Origin: Phycisphaeraceae bacterium
Lineage (GTDB): Bacteria > Planctomycetota > Phycisphaerae > Phycisphaerales > Zrk34
Reading direction: 5' to 3'
NCBI GenBank assembly: GCA_028284925.1
Contig: JANQQT010000007.1
Span: 26,707 to 90,706 of the forward strand
Length of the DNA stretch: 64,000 nt
Below the pieces are notes generated by a model that did no database searches, had not been told where the DNA came from, and saw only the letters and a list, made by a program, of their open reading frames with translations. Of the stretch, positions 1-9,010 are shown piece after piece (position 1 is the stretch's first letter; every line of letters begins with the position of its first letter). The translations under genes and the position numbers were made by a program.

Positions 1-189
1 GAGAATATCGCTTGAATTGGTGAAAAAAGCAATTGGGAACGGCGGAAATTATTGCGTGGATGGGATTTTGGCGGGGATTTTCTGTTCATTTGGGGCTGTG
101 TGGAGGGTATGATAATTGCTTTAGCAACCTTGTGAATCGGTCCGGGTTGCGAAGGCGTCGTTTAACCCAATGCGAGAATTCGAGGCAGT

Positions 190-2856
190 ATGAGTAGCTC
201 AGACAGTTTCGTTCGTGTGGCGCGGGGCAGCGTTTTGGCGTTGGTTCTGTTGACCTTTATCGGCGTTTCTCTTGGTAATACACGGGAGGAGCGCGAGCTG
301 GATCATGATCATTCGAGTTTTCATCGCCATCGTGCGCCAGTGTCGGCGGGTGAGACGAAGCCATCGACGAATGGCCGGTTTTATGCTCCGGATCGCAAGG
401 TCGATGTGCTGCATCTGAAGCTGGATGTCACGCCTGATTTCAAGAAACGGGAAGTGACGGGGAAGACGGAGTTGAAGTTTAAGCCAATCGGTAAGCCGCT
501 GAAGGAATTGACGTTGCACGCATATGACCTTCGCGTTGCCAAAATTGAGGCGTCTGGTGAGATTGATGATTATCAGAATACGGATCGAGAAATCATCATC
601 ACGTTCAAGAAGCCGATCAAGGTTGGGGCGGAGTCGTGGGTGAGGATTCATCATTCGGCGAAGCCGAGGAAGGGTTTGTATTTTCGTACGCCGGAGATGG
701 GATATAAGAAGGGTGATAAGCACATCTGGACGCAGGGAGAAACGCATGAGGGACGGCACTGGTTTCCGAGTTTTGATTATCCGAATGAGAAGTTTACTTC
801 GGAAGTGATCTGTCGCGTGCCCAAGGACATGATTGTCCTTTCGAACGGCAAGAAGATGGATGAGAAGATCGACCCAAAGACGAAATTGAAGGCGGTTCGA
901 TATCTGCAGGACAAGCCTCATGTGAATTACCTGATTGCTCTGGTGGCGGGCTATCACAAGAAAATCGAAGGGGAGTACCGCGGCATTAAGATGGCGTTTT
1001 ATACACCGCCGTCTCAGATCAAGTTTGCCAAGGATTCGTTCAAAGACACGATCGATATGATGAAGTATTTTGAGAAGGAGATTGGGGTCAAGTACCCGTG
1101 GGATCGTTACGACCAGGTGGTGGTTGATGATTTCAACTGGGGGGGGATGGAAAATACGACACTGACGATTCTTAACGATTACACGCTTCATCCGACGCAT
1201 TTCGAGCCGATTCGCTCGAGCCAGAATTTGGTTGCGCATGAGTTGGTCCATCAGTGGTTCGGTGATCTGGTGACTTGCAAGGACTGGAGCCAGATCTGGC
1301 TGAATGAGGGATTTGCGACGTATTACGCGCATCTGTACGACGGCCATAAGAATGGACATGATTCGTTTATCTATGGGTTGTATCGCGATGCGACGCGACG
1401 GGTGGTCAAGGCAAGTATCAAGGATCATCGTCCGCTGGTTTACAAGGATTACAAGACGCCCGGAGAGCAGTTTGATTATCGTGCTTATCCGAAGGGGAGT
1501 TGGGTGTTGCATATGTTGCGCAATGATCTTGGGCCGGCGTTGTATCGTCGGTGCGTGAAGACTTTTGTGCAACGTCATCGATTCCAAAGTGTTGTTACGC
1601 AGGATTTGCAGGATGTGGTTGAGGAGTTGTCGGGGCGAAGTTATCAGCAGTTTTTTGATCAATGGGTTTACCGAGGCGGTGTGCCACAGCTTCGCGTGAG
1701 TTATTCGTGGGATCAGACGACCAAGCTGGCGCGGGTTACGGTGAAGCAGGTCCAGAAAATTACCAAAGATGTGCATTTGTATAAGTTCCCGACGCAGATC
1801 AGGTTTACCACGAAGAACGGCTCGGTGACGCGCGACATTACGATCAGCAAGGCGACGGAGGATTTCTATACGAAGCTCAAGTCGAAACCAACGGTTGTGC
1901 GCTTTGATCCGACGTATCGTGTTCTGGCGGAGGTGGCATTTCCTAAACCCAATGAGATGCTGTTTGCTCAACTTAAGGACCAGAAGGATGTTATTGGTCG
2001 ATTGCTTGCGTTGGAAGCGCTGGTAAAGAAGAAGGCCTGGGGTACGGAGAAGGCTTTAGGTGAGGCGCTGGTTAAGGACAAGTTCTGGGCTGTGGGTCAG
2101 GCGGCGGCAAGGGGGCTAGGAAAACTTCAGACACGGGAAGCGTTGGAGACTCTTGCCAAATCCCTGAATCAGAAAGATCGTCGCGTAAAACTGGCCGTCA
2201 TCGAAGCTATCGGCGGATATTTTTCGAAGGAGACACCCGGTATTCTGGATAAGGTTCTGGCATCTGAGAAGAACGAGTTGCTGCTAGAGGCAGCGCTGGT
2301 TCCTCGGGCGAAATTTACTAGAGATGGTGTTGACAAGGTACTTACCAAGTATCTCAAGAGCGAATCTTACAAGCATCGCCTTGCTTCGGCTGCGGTTCGG
2401 GCGATTCGTACGACGGACGATGCCGCATACCTTCCGATCCTCACCAAGAGAATTTCGGAGGACGGGGCGAAGTTTACTACGCGTGATCTGGGCGCGGCGT
2501 TGCAGACGATAGGTTATCTTGGCCGTCAACTTGAAGACAAGACGAAGGTTCGCCAGTTCCTTACTGGCTATCTTCAGGATGCTCGAAAGCGATTGATAGC
2601 TGCCGCCATCAACGCGTTGGGCGATCTTCGTGATGCCAAAGCCATACCGGCAGTGCAATCGTTCGCGAACGGGCCGGACGATGACCGTGTCACGCGAGCG
2701 GCGAAGGCGGCCCTGACCAAATTACGTGACACCAAGTCCTTGCCGGTTGAAGTTCGAGATCTGCGAAGCGAGTTGATGAAGATCAAGGAGCAGAACGAGG
2801 CTCTCAAGAAAGATTCCGAACAACTTAAAAAGAAATTGGACGCGTTGAAGAAATAG
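190..2856 (+). CDS. M1 family zinc aminopeptidase with C-terminal helical repeats
   Basis: Predicted zinc aminopeptidase of family M1 (aminopeptidase N type) that removes N-terminal residues from peptides, probably outside the cytoplasm because residues about 12-30 form a hydrophobic signal-like segment. The exopeptidase motif GGMEN lies at 318-322, the zinc site HELVH at 350-354, and the third ligand is the Glu of NEGFA at 373, so the active site is complete. Residues from about 600 to 850 are helical with a HEAT-like periodicity, and the last 30 residues form a Lys/Glu-rich coiled coil, which is unusual for the family and may be for protein contacts. Start ATG has GAGG 4 nt upstream. It converges with accA with a 39 nt gap; no clear terminator was seen. 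The 189 bases before it hold no gene that I can recognise. Confidence 0.93.
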   Translation: MSSSDSFVRVARGSVLALVLLTFIGVSLGNTREERELDHDHSSFHRHRAPVSAGETKPSTNGRFYAPDRKVDVLHLKLDVTPDFKKREVTGKTELKFKPIGKPLKELTLHAYDLRVAKIEASGEIDDYQNTDREIIITFKKPIKVGAESWVRIHHSAKPRKGLYFRTPEMGYKKGDKHIWTQGETHEGRHWFPSFDYPNEKFTSEVICRVPKDMIVLSNGKKMDEKIDPKTKLKAVRYLQDKPHVNYLIALVAGYHKKIEGEYRGIKMAFYTPPSQIKFAKDSFKDTIDMMKYFEKEIGVKYPWDRYDQVVVDDFNWGGMENTTLTILNDYTLHPTHFEPIRSSQNLVAHELVHQWFGDLVTCKDWSQIWLNEGFATYYAHLYDGHKNGHDSFIYGLYRDATRRVVKASIKDHRPLVYKDYKTPGEQFDYRAYPKGSWVLHMLRNDLGPALYRRCVKTFVQRHRFQSVVTQDLQDVVEELSGRSYQQFFDQWVYRGGVPQLRVSYSWDQTTKLARVTVKQVQKITKDVHLYKFPTQIRFTTKNGSVTRDITISKATEDFYTKLKSKPTVVRFDPTYRVLAEVAFPKPNEMLFAQLKDQKDVIGRLLALEALVKKKAWGTEKALGEALVKDKFWAVGQAAARGLGKLQTREALETLAKSLNQKDRRVKLAVIEAIGGYFSKETPGILDKVLASEKNELLLEAALVPRAKFTRDGVDKVLTKYLKSESYKHRLASAAVRAIRTTDDAAYLPILTKRISEDGAKFTTRDLGAALQTIGYLGRQLEDKTKVRQFLTGYLQDARKRLIAAAINALGDLRDAKAIPAVQSFANGPDDDRVTRAAKAALTKLRDTKSLPVEVRDLRSELMKIKEQNEALKKDSEQLKKKLDALKK

Positions 2857-2895
2857 GGCCAACGTGTTTCGGAGCGAAAAGTCAATCCGCCTAGC

Positions 2896-3864
2896 TTAAC
2901 TTGTGGTAAATGATCCCATATTTCGGAACTTGTCGTAGCGGCGGCGGAGGATGTTGTCGATCTTGAAACGCTTAAGATCGCGCAGGGACTGGACCAGATA
3001 TTTTTCGAGGCGTTCGCCGATTATTGTCGGATCACGATGTGCTCCACCCAATGGTTCATCGATAACATCGTCCATAATGCCGAGTTTGAGATTGTCCTGA
3101 GCGGTGAGGTGTAGCTGGGCAGCGGCGGCTTCGGCTTGCTCGCCTGTTTTCCACAAAATTGCGGCGCAACCTTCGGGCGAGATTACCGAATACCATGAGT
3201 ATTGGAGCATCGCGAGACGATCGCCCACGCCGATTCCCAAGGCCCCGCCGGAACCCCCTTCACCGATTACGACGCACACGATGGGGACGCGCAAGCGGGA
3301 CATTTCGCGTAGGTTGTAGGCGATTGCCTCCGCCTGGCCGCGTTCTTCGGCACCGACGCCCGGGTATGCTCCGGGTGTATCGATGAATGTCACGATTGGC
3401 AGACCAAATTTTTCGGCGAGTTTCATCTTTGCCATGGCTTTGCGATAGCCTTCGGGGTGGGCGCATCCGAAGTGGCAGGCGATTTTTTCCCTGGTTTCCT
3501 TGCCTTTGTTGTGGCCGACGATCATGACCTTGTGGGGACCGATGCGTCCGAACCCCGTGATGATCGCGGGGTCATCTCCGAAATATCGATCGCCGTGCAG
3601 TTCACAGAAATCCTTTACGAAATGGCGAATGTAGTCGACCGTCTGAGGACGCGAGGGATGGCGGGCGACCTTGACAATCTGCCATGGAGTTAGCTTGTTG
3701 TAGGTTTTCTTAAGGAGCGTGGTGTAGCTTTCCCGGAGCTGTTTGACCTCGACATCCATATCGGAAGCGGAGGAGTCGCCCTGGCGTTCCAGTTCGGTAA
3801 TCTGGCGTTCCAGGCGGGAAAGCGGTCTTTCAAAATCCAACTCGTAAATACCATTTGTGCTCAT
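2896..3864 (-). CDS. accA: Acetyl-CoA carboxylase carboxyltransferase subunit alpha
   Basis: Alpha subunit of the carboxyltransferase that makes malonyl-CoA for fatty acid synthesis, working with AccD, which is not in this window. The protein has the N-terminal helical region typical of AccA (LERQITELERQ), then the crotonase-fold core with VTFIDTPGAYPG and the glycine-rich GEGGSGGALGIG segment that contacts CoA and biotin. With the start at 3864 it is 322 residues, the usual AccA length. The open frame continues 46 codons upstream, but that extension lacks family similarity and would run into the divergent tyrA promoter region, so the inner ATG was chosen. The 107 bp to tyrA must carry both promoters. 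Confidence 0.95.
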   Translation of the reverse strand: MSTNGIYELDFERPLSRLERQITELERQGDSSASDMDVEVKQLRESYTTLLKKTYNKLTPWQIVKVARHPSRPQTVDYIRHFVKDFCELHGDRYFGDDPAIITGFGRIGPHKVMIVGHNKGKETREKIACHFGCAHPEGYRKAMAKMKLAEKFGLPIVTFIDTPGAYPGVGAEERGQAEAIAYNLREMSRLRVPIVCVVIGEGGSGGALGIGVGDRLAMLQYSWYSVISPEGCAAILWKTGEQAEAAAAQLHLTAQDNLKLGIMDDVIDEPLGGAHRDPTIIGERLEKYLVQSLRDLKRFKIDNILRRRYDKFRNMGSFTTS

Positions 3865-3971
3865 AATCGCCTTGCCCGTATCGGGTCGATATCTTCGCCG
3901 TGGTAGCCCGGTTTGCCTAGCATGGGGACCGCTGGTGAAGATTATAACGGACGCAATGGTGCGAGGCGCGT

Positions 3972-4874
3972 ATGTGGGAGCGGATTGCCAATCAGGTTTC
4001 AATTGTTGGAATCGGCCTTTTGGGCGGGTCGATTGCGCTGGGTATACGCCAGAAGGGGTTTGGAGGCAAGATTATTGGTGTGGCGCGGAAGCCGGATACG
4101 CTGGGGGTCGCCCTGGAAGCGGGGCAAATCGATGTAGGAACATCCGACCTTGGCGAGGGGGTCTATGGGAGTGATTTGATTATCCTTGCAACGCCAGTGA
4201 ATACGATTATTCGGCAGATTGGTGAATTGGGTGATTTGGCTGATCCTCAGGCAGTGATTACAGATGTAGGTTCGACGAAGGCGTCGATTGTGACCGCGGC
4301 GGAGGAGCGTTTGGTGAATCCAGGTCGTTTTGTGGGCGCACATCCGATGGCAGGGGGGGAGGCGAGTGGTCCTGCGGCGGCTCGTGCGGATTTGTTTCGG
4401 GGTAGGCCAGTAGTGTTGACGCCGACGAGCGAAACTCGCGAAGAGGCACTAGGCCGGGTTAGGCGTTTATACGAGAAATTGGAGATGAAAATTCTTGAAA
4501 TGACGCCAACTGTGCATGACGTCAAAGTGGCGAGAGTATCACATTTGCCACATGCCCTGGCGGTGGCGCTGGTATCTTTGGCTGACACATCCGGTTCGAT
4601 GGACCTGGCCTCCAGCGGATTTGGCGATATCTCGCGACTTGCCGAAGGTCATCCGGACATTTGGACGGACATATTCCTTGACAATGACAAGCAGGTCGTG
4701 TCGGCGATAGATCAATTCCTCACCGAGCTCTGTGGGATCAAAACACTGATCGAAAGCGGAGATCGTGAAGCACTCGGAAGCATGCTTGCAAAACTCGCGA
4801 CACTCCGTCAGGCTTGGAGGAAAGCCAAAGCGTATGACGAACAGGACTCTGAATCAGATCAGGGCCGGATATAA
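3972..4874 (+). CDS. tyrA: Prephenate dehydrogenase
   Basis: NAD(P)-dependent prephenate (or arogenate) dehydrogenase of tyrosine synthesis. Visible: Rossmann motif GIGLLGGS at residues 13-20, the catalytic-histidine segment GAHPMAGGE, and the helical dimerisation half ending with a basic tail. At 300 residues it is a plain monofunctional TyrA with no chorismate mutase or ACT domain. GAGG lies 6 nt before the ATG. It is followed after 12 nt by proC, so the two are probably cotranscribed amino-acid biosynthesis genes. Confidence 0.92.
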   Translation: MWERIANQVSIVGIGLLGGSIALGIRQKGFGGKIIGVARKPDTLGVALEAGQIDVGTSDLGEGVYGSDLIILATPVNTIIRQIGELGDLADPQAVITDVGSTKASIVTAAEERLVNPGRFVGAHPMAGGEASGPAAARADLFRGRPVVLTPTSETREEALGRVRRLYEKLEMKILEMTPTVHDVKVARVSHLPHALAVALVSLADTSGSMDLASSGFGDISRLAEGHPDIWTDIFLDNDKQVVSAIDQFLTELCGIKTLIESGDREALGSMLAKLATLRQAWRKAKAYDEQDSESDQGRI

Positions 4875-4886
4875 GGACCATTCAAC

Positions 4887-5690
4887 ATGCAGTACCAGTT
4901 TGGCTCTGTTGGCGCGGGGAATATGGCGGAGGCCATTATTCGCGGTGCGATTGATCATGAAGTGTTGAAACCCGACCAAATTATTGTCGCCGACCCGACA
5001 CCGGAGCGGCGCGAGTTGTTCGCTTCATGGGGGTGTTCAGTTACGGAGGATAATGCGGCGGTTGTTTCGCAATCGCAATACATCATGCTGGCCGTTAAGC
5101 CGCAGATGTTGCCCGAGGTGGCGGATCAGTTGGCGGGTATCGGGCAAACCGGTCAGATTATTGTCTCGATCATCACGGGTGTTTCCATCGAGAAACTTTC
5201 AGAATTCGCCGGGGGCGGACATCGCGTTATTCGTGTGATGCCTAATACGCCTTTGCTGGTGGGCGAAGGTATGTCGGCTATTGCGATTGGGTCGGGCGTT
5301 AAGGCGGGGGAGGAGACGTTGGTTTTGGATATCTTTGCCAAGGCGGGGAGGGCAGTGCAAGTTGACGAATCAGTTATGGATGAAGTGACGGTGGTATCAG
5401 GTTCGGGGCCAGCTTACGTCTTTTACCTTGCCGAGGCGATGATTGAGGCGGGGATTAAGCTGGGGCTGGATCCCTCTACAGCGGAAGATTTGACCAAGCA
5501 GACGATTCGGGGGGCGGCCAGATTACTTGATGAATCTGAAGATTCGCCAGCGGAGCTTCGTGCAAAAGTCACTTCGCGCGGGGGGGTTACGTTGGCTGCG
5601 ACGACGCACATGGATGAATCGAAGGTAAAACAGATCATCGCAGATGCTCTTGAGAAAGGTCGTGATCGCAGTATCGAACTTGGGCGGTAG
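4887..5690 (+). CDS. proC: Pyrroline-5-carboxylate reductase
   Basis: Catalyses the last step of proline synthesis, NAD(P)H reduction of pyrroline-5-carboxylate. The N-terminal Rossmann motif GAGNMAEA starts at residue 9; the C-terminal dimerisation domain carries the family stretch VSGSGPAY and the conserved end segment VTSRGGVT. Length 267 matches the family. AGGA lies 9 nt before the ATG and the gene begins 12 nt after tyrA, suggesting one transcript. It converges with the NifU-type gene, leaving only 5 nt between stop codons. Confidence 0.95.
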   Translation: MQYQFGSVGAGNMAEAIIRGAIDHEVLKPDQIIVADPTPERRELFASWGCSVTEDNAAVVSQSQYIMLAVKPQMLPEVADQLAGIGQTGQIIVSIITGVSIEKLSEFAGGGHRVIRVMPNTPLLVGEGMSAIAIGSGVKAGEETLVLDIFAKAGRAVQVDESVMDEVTVVSGSGPAYVFYLAEAMIEAGIKLGLDPSTAEDLTKQTIRGAARLLDESEDSPAELRAKVTSRGGVTLAATTHMDESKVKQIIADALEKGRDRSIELGR

Positions 5691-5695
5691 GGGGG

Positions 5696-5950
5696 TCAGG
5701 CTATCGGCACGACTTCGGTGACCTCGGGAACCCTGGATTTCAAATTGGCGGCGATGGTGTGTTCGAGGGTCATATTGGAAGCGGGGCAGGTGACACACTG
5801 GCCGAGGAAACGAATCTGTACGACACCGGCATCGGAGACGCCCACCAATTCGACATCGCCACCGTCCGCCTGAACGGCCGGTCGAATCAATTCGATCACG
5901 GCTTCCACGCGATCTCGCATAGATCCTTCGTTGTCGGAGGGTGTCGCCAT
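5696..5950 (-). CDS. NifU C-terminal-domain iron-sulfur scaffold protein
   Basis: Stand-alone NifU C-terminal domain of 84 residues, the NfuA/NfuU type that carries and delivers Fe-S clusters. The essential motif is present as GQCVTCPASNMTL, with the CxxC that binds a bridging cluster between two monomers, preceded by the family core AVQADGGDVELV. No scaffold partner (IscS, IscU, Suf) lies nearby. It is divergent from argH across 185 bp. Whether it assembles or only carries clusters cannot be read from sequence. Confidence 0.88.
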   Translation of the reverse strand: MATPSDNEGSMRDRVEAVIELIRPAVQADGGDVELVGVSDAGVVQIRFLGQCVTCPASNMTLEHTIAANLKSRVPEVTEVVPIA

Positions 5951-6123
5951 TGGCTATTTGATACTCCAAAGTACCGATTGGTTCCCCGTGTTAAATTCTA
6001 AACGCCTTGATTCCAAGCGACCAGCATTTGCCATGGTTGGATCGCGAAAATCCTTAAGCTGATTCTGCGGAGACTCATATTGAGCCGATCTTCGTTCGTC
6101 TTTTTTATTCTACGTATCAGACC

Positions 6124-6129
6124 TATTAT
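6124..6129 (+). promoter_or_regulatory. -10-like hexamer TATTAT directly before argH
   Basis: TATTAT ends 6 nt before the argH ATG and no Shine-Dalgarno is present in between. If used as a -10 box, transcription would start at or within about a base of the initiation codon, giving a leaderless mRNA. No good -35 box is seen at 16-18 nt. One of a series in this window. Confidence 0.45.
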
Positions 6130-6135
6130 CCTGCG

Positions 6136-7560
6136 ATGACCAGTTACCGAAAACCGTGGGAACATGCGAAGTCCGGGGGATCGCATGACGATCGGCTCGC
6201 CGCCCGATTTGTCGAATCGCTCAGTTATGATACGCGCCTTTACAAGCACGATATACGCGGCTCGCTGGCCCATGCGGCGATGCTCGCGAAGGTGGGCCTG
6301 ATTACACAGGATGATTTGGATGCGATTCAGGATGGGCTTGCGGCCATTCAGGCGGAGATTGAAGAAGCCAATGTCACCGGGTGGTCCGGATGGCACGTGG
6401 ATCTTGAAGATGTCCATATGTGTATCGAAGCGGCATTGATTGAAAAGATAGGGGAGCCAGGCCGAAAGCTCCATACAGGGCGAAGTCGAAACGACCAGGT
6501 TGCTCTGGATCTTAAACTTTGGATTGACGAAGCGACCGGAGTGTTGGAACAGGATCTTCGGTCTCTTTTTGAGGCGTTTCTTGATCTTGCGGAGGGGCAG
6601 GGGGAAGTCGTGATACCATCGTACACGCATTTGCAGCGGGCGCAGCCGATTACGGTGGGGGGAGAGGCCATCGCGTGGCTGGCGGCCTTCGATCGATCGC
6701 TGACCCGTCTCCTGATGATGCGAGTTGTTGGCGCGGGTAACCCGCTTGGCTCCGGTGCGATTGCTGGAAGCAGTTTGCAACTGGATCGTATTGCAACGGC
6801 TGAATCATTGAAGGTTGGCGAACCGACCGGCTCGTCCCTTGACGCTACGGCATCCCGAGATGACGCTGTTGATTTTACCTATTGTCTTTCCATGATCGCC
6901 ATGACGCTTTCCCGGTGGGCTGAGCAGTGGATTATCTATATGACCAGCGAGTTTTCCTTCCTGAAGATCGGCGAGTCCTATACAACCGGATCTTCGATGA
7001 TGCCCCAAAAGCGAAACCCGGATATGCTGGAACTGATCCGTGGGCGATGCGGGAACGTATACGGCTCGCTGGTGTCACTTCTGACTATTCTCAAAGGGAT
7101 TACGATCGGTTACAACCGGGACCTGCAGGAAGATAAAAGGCATGTCTTTGCGGCGTATGACACGGTGCGCGATTGTCTGGCGATGGCAGCGGGCATTGTG
7201 AGGTCGGCGCGGTTTGACGCTACGCGCATTGCCAGGGATATTGATCGCGGTTTTGCCGATGCGACATCTCTGGCTGACTATCTGGTTACCAAAGGCATCG
7301 CGTTCCGTACTGCACATCAACTTGTCGGCCAGCTTGTTCGGCAATGTGAGGCCAACGGTATGGTGACGCTTGCGGAGTTGCCGTTGGGTGACATGCAGGC
7401 GGTGTGTGATGTGATTGAAGCGGATGTGCGTGAGTACCTTGGGGCAGAGAACGTAGTAGGGCGGTATGTAACCTATGGCAATGCCGGTCTTTCGGGGTAC
7501 CAGGAGCAACTGGCCCGCTGGCGAGAGCGACTTGAGAAGCTTAATTCCGATCCTGAATAG
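6136..7560 (+). CDS. argH: Argininosuccinate lyase
   Basis: Splits argininosuccinate to arginine and fumarate, the last step of arginine synthesis. The fumarase/aspartase superfamily signature GSSMMPQKRNPD is intact, as are HTGRSRNDQ and SYTHLQRAQP, which form the shared active site of the homotetramer. Length 474 is normal. No other arg gene is adjacent. The start has no Shine-Dalgarno but a TATTAT hexamer 6 nt upstream. A hypothetical gene follows after 14 nt. Confidence 0.96.
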   Translation: MTSYRKPWEHAKSGGSHDDRLAARFVESLSYDTRLYKHDIRGSLAHAAMLAKVGLITQDDLDAIQDGLAAIQAEIEEANVTGWSGWHVDLEDVHMCIEAALIEKIGEPGRKLHTGRSRNDQVALDLKLWIDEATGVLEQDLRSLFEAFLDLAEGQGEVVIPSYTHLQRAQPITVGGEAIAWLAAFDRSLTRLLMMRVVGAGNPLGSGAIAGSSLQLDRIATAESLKVGEPTGSSLDATASRDDAVDFTYCLSMIAMTLSRWAEQWIIYMTSEFSFLKIGESYTTGSSMMPQKRNPDMLELIRGRCGNVYGSLVSLLTILKGITIGYNRDLQEDKRHVFAAYDTVRDCLAMAAGIVRSARFDATRIARDIDRGFADATSLADYLVTKGIAFRTAHQLVGQLVRQCEANGMVTLAELPLGDMQAVCDVIEADVREYLGAENVVGRYVTYGNAGLSGYQEQLARWRERLEKLNSDPE

Positions 7561-7574
7561 GGGACATTTGCATC

Positions 7575-8048
7575 ATGACTAATGTCTCTTCAACATCTGA
7601 AGATGGGTCTCCGAATCACGACAATTTGTTCAATGAGCCGATTGCGATGTCGGATTACGATCTTCAATTGATCACGGCCTATACGAATGCGGGTCGGACG
7701 CTCGACGATCTGCCGTATACCGGTGAACTGGAGTCAATCTATCAGGCCGTATCCGAAGGATCTGAATTTCTTTCGCGCCGGGATATTCTTGTTCGGCTTT
7801 TGAATTTGCGAAAAGCGGGAAAACTCCCCCGCATCGGTCGTGCGAAACTGCCGCCACCGGTTTTGAGTGATGAGCAGCGTGAGATACTTATCAGGTTGGT
7901 TGATGAGGCGATTGGCTCGATCTCGTTACGCGATCAACTCCCGCACACCGAGCCGTTTGATGGGATCGTCGAACAATTCAATGTGCAAACCAATGCGTCT
8001 TTCACGCCGTATCAGGTCTGGCGAGTTGTGCAGAAGCTGGCGAAGTAG
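7575..8048 (+). CDS. Hypothetical protein downstream of argH
   Basis: I do not recognise this 157-residue protein. It has no signal peptide, membrane segment or cysteine pattern. The first 25 residues are polar and probably disordered; the rest alternates helices, with conserved-looking stretches SDYDLQLITAY, LSRRDILVRLLNLRK and TPYQVWRVVQKLAK, the last resembling the end of a small helical or winged-helix domain. It starts 14 nt after argH and probably shares its transcript. Codon use matches its neighbours. Its function is unknown; a DNA-binding or protein-contact role would be a guess. Confidence 0.75.
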   Translation: MTNVSSTSEDGSPNHDNLFNEPIAMSDYDLQLITAYTNAGRTLDDLPYTGELESIYQAVSEGSEFLSRRDILVRLLNLRKAGKLPRIGRAKLPPPVLSDEQREILIRLVDEAIGSISLRDQLPHTEPFDGIVEQFNVQTNASFTPYQVWRVVQKLAK

Positions 8049-8077
8049 GGTTTGTCAACGGTAAATGTGCATGTCGT

Positions 8078-8106
8078 TTGACTTACGCCAGCGTGCGGCC
8101 TATGCT
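8078..8106 (+). promoter_or_regulatory. Sigma-70-type promoter of the 38-codon ORF
   Basis: TTGACT (8078-8083) and TATGCT (8101-8106) are separated by exactly 17 nt, the best match to a vegetative promoter I found in the window. Transcription would start near 8113, about 20 nt before the small ORF. Confidence 0.7.
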
Positions 8107-8132
8107 GGCATGCCCTTAATCAGGAACATTGT

Positions 8133-8249
8133 ATGAAACGCACCATTGATAATAAACCGATGCAACCGAACGCGCAGGATCGCGTTTCGTTTCTGTCATC
8201 GTGGTGCACTCTTATTGGCCGTGTACACACAGGACACAGATGCTCGTAG
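8133..8249 (+). CDS. Short 38-codon ORF (leader peptide or small protein)
   Basis: A 38-codon ORF with ATG at 8133, AGGA 7 nt upstream, its own promoter just before it and an intrinsic terminator just after it. The peptide begins MKRTIDNKP and ends VHTGHRCS; it is basic, has one Trp, two Cys and two His, no signal peptide and no run of one amino acid such as a classic biosynthetic attenuator would show. Its position between promoter and terminator, 95 nt ahead of the PaiB-like gene, fits either a leader peptide controlling read-through or an independent small protein. A small hairpin (TACGA-TAAA-TCGTA, 8255-8268) sits between its stop and the terminator. Confidence 0.5.
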   Translation: MKRTIDNKPMQPNAQDRVSFLSSWCTLIGRVHTGHRCS

Positions 8250-8280
8250 GTTCATACGATAAATCGTACCAGACTCATCG

Positions 8281-8311
8281 AACCCGCGAGCAGCCGCCCG
8301 CGGGTTTTTTT
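8281..8311 (+). terminator. Intrinsic terminator between small ORF and PaiB-like gene
   Basis: An 8-bp stem (AACCCGCG, 8281-8288, with CGCGGGTT, 8299-8306) with a 10-nt loop runs into an unbroken T tract. It ends about 33 nt before the start of the next gene, so it either closes the small transcript or acts as an attenuator for the gene below. Confidence 0.75.
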
Positions 8312-8344
8312 GTTGAATTCAGCCCTTGAAAGGAGGGCAAGATT

Positions 8345-8908
8345 ATGAGTAGCGAAAGCTCCATAGACGGAGGAATAATCAAAGAGACTCACGGCGGGTA
8401 TTCTCCTGCCCTGATCGATCGGCAGGCCGTTCGTTTCCTGCTGGACCATCACCTTGGCCGGCTCATGACGGAGGATGCGCGGTTATTTGAGCCGTATGTT
8501 TCGCCTGTTCATTACATTTCAGATGGCACGGGCGGTTTGCTAACGGTTTTGCCTTCGAGTGACCCGCAGCTTGACGCGATCGGCGGCGGAGGAGTATCTG
8601 TTCTTTCCGTGCCTTCCAATCTTAAGAGTAAGCCTGATCTTTACGTCCGCGACAGTGATGAGGTAACGCAGGACGCCATCTGGCATGTCCAAGCTAGCGT
8701 GGATGTTACTCTGGATACCAATCCTGTTGCGATTCAGAGTGTGTTGCGTGGACAGGTGCACGCGGTTCTGGAGCGGATTGCCCAAGAGGACGGCTCTGAC
8801 CCGGCTTCTCGTGCGGATCAGAGCGTTCTGAGTGAGTTGGTCGCGGTGCGCATGGTTATCACGGGCGTAAGTGCCCGGCTGCGGCCTTTGGCAACTACTC
8901 TGGTTTGA
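8345..8908 (+). CDS. PaiB-like FMN-binding split-barrel protein (putative)
   Basis: A 187-residue protein that I place tentatively in the PaiB / FMN-binding negative regulator family. The order of features agrees: a helix ending in LGRLMT, a segment PVHYISDGTGGLL then SSDPQLDAI that matches the PaiB stretch usually reading LxxHLARANPQ, and a later strand-helix unit IWHVQASVDVTLDTNP like the PaiB segment before its last helix. The second barrel motif (usually SPSWY) and the C-terminal KLSQN element are not evident, so flavin binding is uncertain. AGGAGG lies 8 nt before the ATG. The upstream terminator may attenuate its expression. Role unknown. Confidence 0.55.
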   Translation: MSSESSIDGGIIKETHGGYSPALIDRQAVRFLLDHHLGRLMTEDARLFEPYVSPVHYISDGTGGLLTVLPSSDPQLDAIGGGGVSVLSVPSNLKSKPDLYVRDSDEVTQDAIWHVQASVDVTLDTNPVAIQSVLRGQVHAVLERIAQEDGSDPASRADQSVLSELVAVRMVITGVSARLRPLATTLV

Positions 8909-8995
8909 GTTCTTTCACACACATACGTGCGGGCCGGTCATCGCTCCAGCCTCCAGTGGTGACAAGGTCCGCGCGTTTTTTGTGCGCTACCGCTA

Positions 8996-9001
8996 TACAA
9001 T
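8996..9001 (+). promoter_or_regulatory. -10-like hexamer TACAAT before thiL
   Basis: TACAAT (within TATACAAT) ends 9 nt before the thiL ATG, with no Shine-Dalgarno between. A transcript from it would have a leader of about 0-3 nt. Confidence 0.4.
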
Positions 9002-9010
9002 CCCGTCATC

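Noticed and set aside
199..1971. 590-codon ORF antisense to the M1 aminopeptidase
   Set aside because: No recognisable domain, unusual Arg/Ile/His-rich composition, and it lies wholly under a well-supported gene; a shadow frame.
3865..4002. N-terminal extension of accA in the same frame
   Set aside because: 46 extra codons without family similarity; they overlap the start of tyrA, and the shorter form has the normal AccA length.
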